This document shows positions 13,852 through 19,526 of a DNA stretch of 19,526 bases, piece by piece. The stretch covers positions 1 through 19,526 of the forward strand of contig JAAENB010000023.1 in assembly GCA_024224995.1 (NCBI GenBank), in the 5' to 3' direction. The position numbers and the translations under genes are program-made. The notes beneath the pieces were generated by a model. The model did not search any database, had not been told where the DNA came from, and saw only the letters and a list, made by a program, of their open reading frames with translations. Source of the DNA: a bacterium. Lineage in GTDB: Bacteria; Spirochaetota; UBA4802; UBA5550. Positions within the stretch are counted from its first letter, which is position 1. Every line of letters starts with the position of its first letter.

Positions 13852-13899
13852 GCATCCGCCTCCTTTGTGCTGCTATACCCTGAATTCAGGTTACCGGTA

Positions 13900-14514
13900 T
13901 TAGAATTTATAACTGAGACTGATTCCCGGTGTAATGTTATAGATCGTCGCGTTATCAAAGATAAGGGTAAACCGGGTTATAAAACCTGCGGAGAATCCTG
14001 CGGCAATGTAGTGGTCATAGCCCAGGAAGGCGCCCATTCCGAAGCTGCCGCCGGAACCTTTATAATGAAAAGATCGGGTAAATTTGTTGATATACCCCAG
14101 TGAAAGACCGGCATAGATGTTCCATTTGCTTATGTATCTGCCCTGGATCATGAGGGGGATATAGGCAAGATCGTCGTATGAATTCCCGTCTATTGTTACG
14201 CCCTCGCCCGAAAGGGAATAGACTGGCAAATAATAAATATCCAGCCCCACCTGCAGCTCGTCCGAGCCGAGCCAGAAAAAGATGCCGCTTCCAATACCGT
14301 TTTTATTCAGTTTACTGCTAAGAGAGGCCGTTTTGGCAGCATCGTTAATGTCATTAACATGGGAACCAAAAGCGAAGTTGTATCCCAGCCAGGTACCGAA
14401 TTGGGTTACTGTTTCGGCTTGTGCGGCCGGGGCTTGCAGACAAAAGAGAGTAAGAACAGCTGTAATAATTAAGCTTTTTTTTCCAAATAATTTATTTGCT
14501 GTATTTAATCTCAT
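13900..14514 (-). CDS. Outer-membrane beta-barrel protein
   Basis: 204 residues. A cleavable signal peptide ends in APAAQA, with cleavage before ETVTQF. The mature part alternates polar and hydrophobic residues in short strands (GTWLGYNFAFG, YIPLMIQGRYI, IYAGLSLGYI, FSAGFITRFTLIF) and ends in a Phe-terminated strand GISLSYKF, the usual BAM recognition end. About eight strands are likely. It resembles OmpA-like/OmpW-like small barrels in size, but I cannot place it in a named family. AGGAG lies about 11 nt before the ATG, and the gene begins 24 nt after the ImmA/IrrE gene, so it may belong to the XRE-ImmA transcript or have a promoter inside that gene. Confidence 0.75.
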   Translation of the reverse strand: MRLNTANKLFGKKSLIITAVLTLFCLQAPAAQAETVTQFGTWLGYNFAFGSHVNDINDAAKTASLSSKLNKNGIGSGIFFWLGSDELQVGLDIYYLPVYSLSGEGVTIDGNSYDDLAYIPLMIQGRYISKWNIYAGLSLGYINKFTRSFHYKGSGGSFGMGAFLGYDHYIAAGFSAGFITRFTLIFDNATIYNITPGISLSYKF

Positions 14515-14538
14515 GAAAATGTGTTCTCCTGTTTGGGA

Positions 14539-15078
14539 TTAAGGAATTCTATCAATATACGTAGGATCATATTTAATCCTTTTTTCCATACATGCTGTTG
14601 AAACATTGTAGCATGGAGCTAATTTTAATGCTAACCTGTCAATAGCATAATCTAAATATGTATTACGGTCTATCTTATTTTCTTTTGCATTATTAATTAA
14701 TTCCATAATTGCATTTAATTCATTTGAAAAATTATCTTTTAAATGATAATCCGGGATTAATATATACGATGCAAAAGAATATGCCTGAAATTCAAGCTTG
14801 CTATGTGTTGTGTCGTTAAGTGATTGGTATATGCCCATCCACTCTTCCGGTTTATCGAAAGTAATCATCTCATAAAAATTTTTATGTAAATAATAATGGC
14901 CTATTTCATGAGCTATAGAAAATCTATACCTGGTTTCATAATTAAAATATACGTTTTGGTCAACATATATTGTTTTTAAGTCGTTTGAGAGAAACGCCTC
15001 AATGTGATATACATCTTGCAGATTGGGGATTGGAACAATATCAATCCCCAACTCACTTTCAACATTTATCTTCATCAA
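14539..15078 (-). CDS. ImmA/IrrE-type metallopeptidase
   Basis: 179 residues from the TTG at 15076-15078; the following ATG (15073-15075) is an equally possible start, and AGGAG lies 9 to 12 nt before them. The zinc peptidase motif HEIGH is at 57-61 (SIAHEIGHYYLH), with the supporting segment KLEFQAYSFASYILIP further on, whose Glu is the probable third ligand. These proteins (ImmA, IrrE, gamma-peptidases) cleave or sense a partner repressor, often in response to DNA damage or phage. Here the partner is clearly the XRE regulator directly upstream: the gap is only 5 nt, and the ribosome-binding site lies within the end of the XRE gene. AT-rich, suggesting mobile origin. Confidence 0.85.
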   Translation of the reverse strand: MMKINVESELGIDIVPIPNLQDVYHIEAFLSNDLKTIYVDQNVYFNYETRYRFSIAHEIGHYYLHKNFYEMITFDKPEEWMGIYQSLNDTTHSKLEFQAYSFASYILIPDYHLKDNFSNELNAIMELINNAKENKIDRNTYLDYAIDRLALKLAPCYNVSTACMEKRIKYDPTYIDRIP

Positions 15079-15083
15079 TAAGA

Positions 15084-15455
15084 TCAGCTCCTTTTGATAA
15101 GATCAATTAATTCATTAAGCTTATCTTCCGGTACTTTTTCTCCTCGTAATGTCCTGAAAAATAATGGTAATTTTTCAACAACTTGTTCGTTATTCAGGAT
15201 TTCAGCAGGAATTTCCCCTCTACATGCGGCTGCATAATCAAAAAATTTTATCCAATCATCTGTTCCTTCTTCTATCTTCAGAGCAATTGCGTATTTTTCC
15301 AATTCTTTTTTTCCCGGAGGACTTAACAATCCTCTTTCCATTTTTGAAATATTACCCGGATCAAACTTGTTGTTCATGCAAAATTGTCGTAATGATTGTT
15401 CTAATTCCAATCTTTTTTCTTTGAAAAATTTTCCAAACAATTCCTTCGCTTTCAT
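15084..15455 (-). CDS. XRE-family transcriptional regulator
   Basis: 123 residues. An N-terminal helix-turn-helix of the Cro/C1 type covers about 8-62 (LEQSLRQFCMNNKFDPGNISKMERGLLSPP; the recognition helix contains GNISKMERG). A helical C-terminal half (DWIKFFDYAAACRGEIPAEI...LPLFFRTLRGEKV) probably dimerises or binds the peptidase. It is a DNA-binding repressor whose activity is probably controlled by the adjacent ImmA/IrrE-type protein. The ATG has GAGG 8 nt upstream. Its own promoter is overlaid by a perfect 9-bp inverted repeat at 15474-15496, the likely autoregulatory operator. Confidence 0.85.
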   Translation of the reverse strand: MKAKELFGKFFKEKRLELEQSLRQFCMNNKFDPGNISKMERGLLSPPGKKELEKYAIALKIEEGTDDWIKFFDYAAACRGEIPAEILNNEQVVEKLPLFFRTLRGEKVPEDKLNELIDLIKRS

Positions 15456-15473
15456 GTTGAGTACCTCTCTGTG

Positions 15474-15496
15474 GTGTTGTATGAAATATACAACAC
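15474..15496. promoter_or_regulatory. Operator palindrome overlapping XRE promoter
   Basis: Arms GTGTTGTAT (15474-15482) and ATACAACAC (15488-15496) pair perfectly around GAAAT. The -10 box (15485-15490) lies inside, so a dimer bound here would block the promoter. Probably the XRE regulator's own binding site. Confidence 0.75.
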
Positions 15497-15513
15497 TACG
15501 GCTGTTTTGTCAA
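15485..15513 (-). promoter_or_regulatory. Promoter of XRE-ImmA operon
   Basis: Minus strand: -35 TTGACA (15508-15513, consensus), 17-bp spacer, -10 TATATT (15485-15490). It lies about 30 nt before the ATG at 15455. Confidence 0.75.
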
Positions 15514-15556
15514 GCCTCTTAGCGGTTTTTTTTATTTTTTGACCGGAATTTTGACA

Positions 15557-15900
15557 ATGGTTCATGTAAGAAAAAACAAAAAAAGGCTTGAAGAAAATAT
15601 CCGGCAACGGAAAAACGCAGCTATTACGAAGAACTCTTCCGGGTCGATAAAGATCTCATGAAGGCCCTGGAAAGCCGGGAGCACTATCTTACTCTGCCCG
15701 AGAGTGAGATTGAGACCTTTTTGGAAAACGAAGGCATTGACGAAGATACAATGGATTGGGCTCTGAGTATGGTTGAAGCACCGGACTATACTGCCTGGAA
15801 CAGGCATATTATTATGCTTGTTACCCTGAGTCATCAAAAGTACGCCGAACACCTGCAGGAGAATATGACTTATCCGTCATCTGCATACTGCGGAGAATGA
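15557..15900 (+). pseudogene. Small hypothetical gene with a frameshift at an A-run
   Basis: The first frame from the ATG at 15557 reads MVHVRKNKKRLEENIRQRK and then leaves coding-like sequence, ending at a stop overlapping 15658. The next frame, from about 15615, reads RSYYEELFRVDKDLMKALES and continues to a stop at 15900. The frames join cleanly if the A5 run at about 15611-15615 had one more A, giving an intact helical acidic protein of about 115 residues. It therefore looks like one gene disrupted by a single-base loss, or a sequence error, or slippage. Read alone, the second half starts at the ATG at 15658 (80 residues). No family is recognised. No clear ribosome-binding site precedes either start. 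Confidence 0.55.
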
Positions 15901-16178
15901 ACTAAGATTGGGCAGGCGCCTCAAGAAATACTACTGAAATAAGTACATTTCCTCGACAATGTGCTGTTTTCCAGGTGCCGGGAAGGCATTCGTATTAAAA
16001 AAAGCTTGCTTTATTATTATATTTATTACACCTGTTCTTATAAGTAGTAAAAGTGGTATATTATCGTAAAATTTTTTACCCAATTTTATAGGCTTTTCCC
16101 GGACATACATTATTATGGAATATTTGCACTATCTTGTGCGAAATAATAATTGTTTATTCCGTTTTTAAGGATAAAAAC
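15901..16178. other. Intergenic leader before ATPase/HNH-NACHT genes
   Basis: No gene is seen. The sequence becomes very AT-rich from about 15995. I see no confident promoter, although TATATT near 16053 is a possible -10. The end carries AAGGA for the ATPase gene. Confidence 0.5.
16122..16144. promoter_or_regulatory. Imperfect inverted repeat upstream of ATPase gene
   Basis: ATTTGCAC (16122-16129) and GTGCGAAAT (16136-16144) pair apart from one extra base, around a 6-nt centre. It lies 35-57 bp before the ATG and could be an operator for the ATPase/HNH-NACHT unit. Confidence 0.35.
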
Positions 16179-17594
16179 ATGTACATCAAAAGTGCACATA
16201 TCAAAGGCATCAAATGTTTTGAAAATATCGACCTGGAATTCAAGAACGCGAAACAAACAGGCGATCCGCAGTCCAACTGGAACGTAATACTTGGCGACAA
16301 CGGAGACGGCAAAACCACTCTCTTACGAGCCATAGCCGCCGGTCTTATGGATGCGGCCACGGCCGAACGCCTTCTTGACATGAAGAATTTGATTCGAGAA
16401 AAGGAAAGCACAGCAAGCATCCTGGTAAAATGGTTATGGCAGCAAGGCGACCAATTGCCTGATAATTCAAAAAACGGAGACAGGAAAAAATTAACTGTTC
16501 ATTACCTGGTTGCCGGGGAAGGGTCGGCTCTCGGCAGAGATGAACAGGCCGAATATTTTTCTTCTGCAAGGATTATCGATCCTACTTCTGTTAATAAAAA
16601 GTATTTCTCTGGTGATTCAGGAAGTTTTGACAAAATTTCCACTGACCTCGATTTTTTAAAACGTAATGTCTGGAAGATGGAAAATATAGGATGGATTAGC
16701 TGTGGTTATGGTCCGTTTCGACGAGCTGTTGGCCCATCCACCGATACGATAAAAATTGAAGACCAGTTACAGGAGCGTTTCCTGACCCTTTTCCACGAGG
16801 GTGCAGCATTGACTGAATGCGAGAGCTGGCTAAAGGATCTGGAGCGCAGGGCGTTGAAAGGCGGTAAGGATTCCGGACAGAAAAAAATATTCAACGAGGC
16901 CATGTTAATTATCAAAGAATTGTTGCCCAATGTGGATGAAATTATTATTGAGGATACTGTACTATTTAAATGGCGCGGCAGCAGCGTTAGTCTGCGCCAG
17001 TTAAGTGATGGCTACAGAAGCATGTTTGTTTTTATTGTTGATATGCTTCACTGGTTTGAAAAACTCAAATTGCCGGAAACCGGTTTTCGTGAGGTAAATG
17101 GTGTTGTATTGATCGATGAGATCGACGCTCACCTGCATCCTCACTGGCAGCGTAAAATTGGTTTCGAATTAATCAAAATTTTTCCGAACATTCAGTTTAT
17201 CGTGACAACGCACAGTCCTTTTGTGGCTATGGCCGCTGGTACTGGTGCGCTAACTGTGCTTGAGAAAATAAAGGATGATGCGGTAACTGCGAACAGGAGC
17301 ATCGAGAGCCCGCGCGGCTGGGCTGTGGATCGTGTGCTCACGAACCTGTTCGGAATGGAAAGCCTCCGCGATCAGGACACTGCCGAAAAACTAATCAAAT
17401 ATGATGAGCTGATCCTGGCACAGCAGAGCGGCGAAATTTCTGTAAATGAAATAAAGGAACTGGATAAGCTGAAATCGACATTGAATGAACGGTTGATGGG
17501 AGAATGGGAGGCGCCCAAAAATAAGCAGCTTGAAAAAGATCTTGCTTTTTTCGCACGTTCTTATCGAAAAAAAATGGAATCTGAGGATGCTTAA
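16179..17594 (+). CDS. PtuA-like AAA/ABC-type ATPase of a Septu-like module
   Basis: 471 residues from the chosen ATG, which has AAGGA 8 nt upstream; a longer frame starts at a TTG inside an inverted repeat and adds 15 non-conserved residues. Motifs: MYIKSAHIKGIKCFENIDLEF start strand, Walker A GDNGDGKTT (39-47), CGYGPFRR (175-182), signature LSDGYRSM (275-282), Walker B VVLIDEIDAHLHP (309-321, Asp313/Glu314) and H-loop TTHSPF (343-348). The Q-loop region and middle insert fit SMC/RecF-like defence ATPases such as PtuA of Septu and retron-linked PtuAB. It would be the cytoplasmic ATP-dependent sensor or controller of the nuclease next to it. Its last 8 nt overlap the start of the HNH-NACHT gene, so the two are translationally coupled. 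No reverse transcriptase lies in the 16 kb upstream. Confidence 0.85.
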   Translation: MYIKSAHIKGIKCFENIDLEFKNAKQTGDPQSNWNVILGDNGDGKTTLLRAIAAGLMDAATAERLLDMKNLIREKESTASILVKWLWQQGDQLPDNSKNGDRKKLTVHYLVAGEGSALGRDEQAEYFSSARIIDPTSVNKKYFSGDSGSFDKISTDLDFLKRNVWKMENIGWISCGYGPFRRAVGPSTDTIKIEDQLQERFLTLFHEGAALTECESWLKDLERRALKGGKDSGQKKIFNEAMLIIKELLPNVDEIIIEDTVLFKWRGSSVSLRQLSDGYRSMFVFIVDMLHWFEKLKLPETGFREVNGVVLIDEIDAHLHPHWQRKIGFELIKIFPNIQFIVTTHSPFVAMAAGTGALTVLEKIKDDAVTANRSIESPRGWAVDRVLTNLFGMESLRDQDTAEKLIKYDELILAQQSGEISVNEIKELDKLKSTLNERLMGEWEAPKNKQLEKDLAFFARSYRKKMESEDA

Positions 17595-19526
17595 AGTAAT
17601 TAAACCCGGTCTGCCTCATGAGCTGGAAGATGAGTTAAACACACGGCAGGAAAACGTAAATGCAGGCACTGTGGGGAAAACTGACCCCTGGACAGCATTT
17701 ACAAGTTATGAAAATGGTCGTGAAGACAGGGGACACCCCACAGTGAGAGCAGTACTGAGAGAAGCATTCAGCGGAAAATGCGCTTATTGTGAAAGCGGCG
17801 ATGCCCAAACTGTTGATCATTATATTCCACAAAAACCAACTGACGCAAACGATAATAGAGGCAGCGATAAATTTACATTTGATTGGGAAAATTTGCTATG
17901 GTCATGCAATACGTGTAATAATAAGAAGCGCTCAAACATGGAGTGGATTGACAGGGAACCCAAGCTGCTCAATCCCAGTAAGCATACGGACGATCCCCTC
18001 TGCTATTTTTCAATAGATACGGAATTCGTCATTGGGCATATTCAGCTACGTGGCGGGATTAATGAAATAGCCCATACTCGAGCGAGTTATACGATTGATC
18101 TTTTGGAGCTTAACAATCGTAACGATCTGGTCAAAAGCCGCTACATGGCAGTTAATATGTTTGGAATACTGATTAAATTACTGAGGCTGGATGGTCCCGA
18201 TTCCAAAACAGATTGGGGCACACCCCTGCGACAAACTTTTTGTGAATTTCTGGCATCTACCAGTCCCTTTCTCGCTCCAATCAGGCAAATCCTTTGCAGA
18301 GACAATCCAGGTCTCTATAAAGAACTAATTGGAAGTATGCCGGAACTAAAATCGGTATTGGATACGTGGGCGCTTCCACCCGGGGATTGCAGTCATATCT
18401 ATGACCCGAATGCTGATAACCTGCGGGAAGAAGATGTTCAAGACGAAGATATTATTTATCCTAAAGAAAGCTATGAAAGACCGGCCGACTATCTTCCGCG
18501 CCAGGTCATGCTCAACAATGAATATACCGGTAAGGATCTGCTTGCGATAATTAAAGAAGAAAAACGCGTCGTTCTTCTGGGAGATGCGGGGGAGGGCAAG
18601 AGCACGGAGTTAAGGCGTATTGCTTCTGAGCTATCCAAACCTGGTAGTGTTTACCCTTTCCATCCATTTTTTATTGAATTGGACACTTTTGTTGACGAAA
18701 AAATTGAAGATTTAATTCCCGGTTTGCATAGAGTACCCGACAATGCTCGATGTATCATTATTGATGGACTTGACCAGGTTCAGAGTCAAAACCGCCATAC
18801 TGCAGTGCGCAGGATTGAAAGTTATTCAAGAGAACACCCCGAAGTCCGTATTCTTGTTTCCTGCCGTACGGCATTTTACCGGACCGGTACAGAAACACAT
18901 AACGCCACACTGGACGGTTTCCAGGTTTATCATTTTTTGCCCATTCGAGATCATGATATTGAATATTATATTGAGGATAAACTAGATGACACAGGTTCTG
19001 AGTTTATTGGTGAATGTATTCAATACGACCTGAAAGATCTTTTGGAAAATCCCTTTTATTTAGTAGAATTGGTCAATTTGTATAGAATTGAGAACAGAAT
19101 TCCGGGTTGGTCCCAACTTTTTGAAAGGCTGTTACACAGCAGAATGCGGCTGGATCGGGAGCAATATCGCACAAAAATTGAACTGAGCGATGAAGAGACA
19201 AAGGAAAAGATCATCAGTGAGCTTGAAAAGCTGGCCTTTGTTATGGAGACAGCCGGACAGGGCGTTATCTCGGGCAGTGAATACCGTAAAATAATATCCG
19301 ACTCAGAGACGCGTAACCTTATTGAGCATTGTACTGTTTGGCGAGGTGACCCGTCAAAGGATAGATGGACCTTTGAGCACAACAGTTTTCGGGAGTACCT
19401 GGCTGCCCGGTTCCTGGCCGGGAATTCCTTTGATGCTATCAAGAGCTTTACTGCGTACGGACACGGACCGGAGTATACACATATTAAACCCGCCTGGGCA
19501 AATTCCCTGGCTTTTTTGTTTGGAAT
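17587..19526 (+). CDS. HNH nuclease-NACHT/STAND NTPase fusion, 3' end outside window
   Basis: One frame stays open for 646 codons up to the window edge. Residues 1-130 are a PtuB-like HNH nuclease: KVIKPGLP start, CAYCES (65-70), VDHYIPQ (76-82, catalytic His78), FDWENLLWSCNTCN (98-111), then K113/K114. The two CxxC pairs would hold zinc. After a helical linker (130-320) comes a P-loop NTPase: Walker A GDAGEGKST (332-340), Walker B CIIIDGLDQ (389-397), sensor ILVSCRTAF (422-430), NPFYLVELVNLY (488-499), and FEHNSFREYLAARFL (596-610), the typical end of a NACHT/STAND module. Sensor repeats would be expected after the window. The likely role is a defence effector: ligand binding to the STAND part, with the PtuA-like ATPase, licenses DNA cleavage by the HNH domain. 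The fusion is visible; the mechanism is inferred. Confidence 0.87.
   Translation, partial: MLKVIKPGLPHELEDELNTRQENVNAGTVGKTDPWTAFTSYENGREDRGHPTVRAVLREAFSGKCAYCESGDAQTVDHYIPQKPTDANDNRGSDKFTFDWENLLWSCNTCNNKKRSNMEWIDREPKLLNPSKHTDDPLCYFSIDTEFVIGHIQLRGGINEIAHTRASYTIDLLELNNRNDLVKSRYMAVNMFGILIKLLRLDGPDSKTDWGTPLRQTFCEFLASTSPFLAPIRQILCRDNPGLYKELIGSMPELKSVLDTWALPPGDCSHIYDPNADNLREEDVQDEDIIYPKESYERPADYLPRQVMLNNEYTGKDLLAIIKEEKRVVLLGDAGEGKSTELRRIASELSKPGSVYPFHPFFIELDTFVDEKIEDLIPGLHRVPDNARCIIIDGLDQVQSQNRHTAVRRIESYSREHPEVRILVSCRTAFYRTGTETHNATLDGFQVYHFLPIRDHDIEYYIEDKLDDTGSEFIGECIQYDLKDLLENPFYLVELVNLYRIENRIPGWSQLFERLLHSRMRLDREQYRTKIELSDEETKEKIISELEKLAFVMETAGQGVISGSEYRKIISDSETRNLIEHCTVWRGDPSKDRWTFEHNSFREYLAARFLAGNSFDAIKSFTAYGHGPEYTHIKPAWANSLAFLFG

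Noticed and set aside
13565..13855. 96-residue minus-strand open frame overlapping the small CxxC gene
   Set aside because: Only 3 nt from the AGGAGG, arginine/glycine-rich out-of-frame composition, and it reads into the 41-bp repeat.
16134..16178. TTG start extending the PtuA-like ATPase by 15 residues
   Set aside because: It lies in an inverted repeat and lacks a ribosome-binding site, whereas the ATG at 16179 begins the conserved MYIKSAHIKG.
18743..18985. 80-residue plus-strand open frame
   Set aside because: It is an out-of-frame shadow of the NACHT part of the HNH-NACHT gene.
16179..19526. Retron of the PtuAB type
   Set aside because: No reverse transcriptase or msr/msd-like RNA lies upstream in the window; one could only exist downstream of the edge.

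Overview
This looks like a bacterial chromosome segment from a Gram-negative (diderm) organism. It encodes an outer-membrane beta-barrel protein and three lipoproteins with signal peptide II sites. Two of those lipoboxes are loose (LFSC, FISC), a style common in spirochaetes. A spirochaete or a deltaproteobacterium-like lineage would fit, but this is a weak inference; there is no rRNA, tRNA or other marker to settle it. Gene density is ordinary, broken by gaps full of repeats and hairpins.

Layout. 1-452: repeat cluster with two long hairpins sharing a conserved loop and copies of a small interspersed repeat. 434-1215 (-): small nucleotidyltransferase and an unknown 120-residue partner. 1257-3461 (-): secreted phospholipase D-like lipoprotein with two lamin-tail domains. 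3683-5708 (+): AT-rich two-gene AbiL/RloAB-type module (AAA ATPase plus RloB) behind a near-consensus promoter bracketed by two matching palindromes. 5737-7074 (-): membrane-anchored TPR protein. 7235-8074 (+): solute-binding lipoprotein. 8177-10405 (-): neutral-ceramidase-family lipoprotein with a palindromic operator. 10559-11359 (-): tcdA. 11360-11957: gene-free, repeat-rich stretch holding a consensus promoter. 11958-13581 (+): GT81-like glycosyltransferase and DUF2889 protein, each followed by the same 41-bp repeat. 13639-15455 (-): small CxxC protein, beta-barrel protein, ImmA/IrrE-type peptidase and XRE regulator, possibly one operon. 15557-15900 (+): frameshifted small gene. 16179-19526 (+): AAA ATPase overlapping a very long open frame that runs off the window.

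The most interesting feature is the last pair. The ATPase resembles PtuA of Septu and of PtuAB-associated retrons. The following gene begins with a PtuB-like HNH nuclease domain and continues in one uninterrupted frame into a NACHT/STAND-type P-loop NTPase. A Septu-like ATPase and nuclease joined to an NLR-type sensor is an architecture I do not know as a named defence system, although I cannot search for it.

Together with the AbiL/RloAB pair, the XRE-ImmA pair and the nucleotidyltransferase pair, the window reads as accessory or defence modules interleaved with cell-envelope and housekeeping genes. Several promoters have well-placed -35/-10 boxes, and palindromes at or beside them point to dedicated repressors. 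Two genes appear to be transcribed from promoters so close to the ATG that leaderless mRNA is likely.
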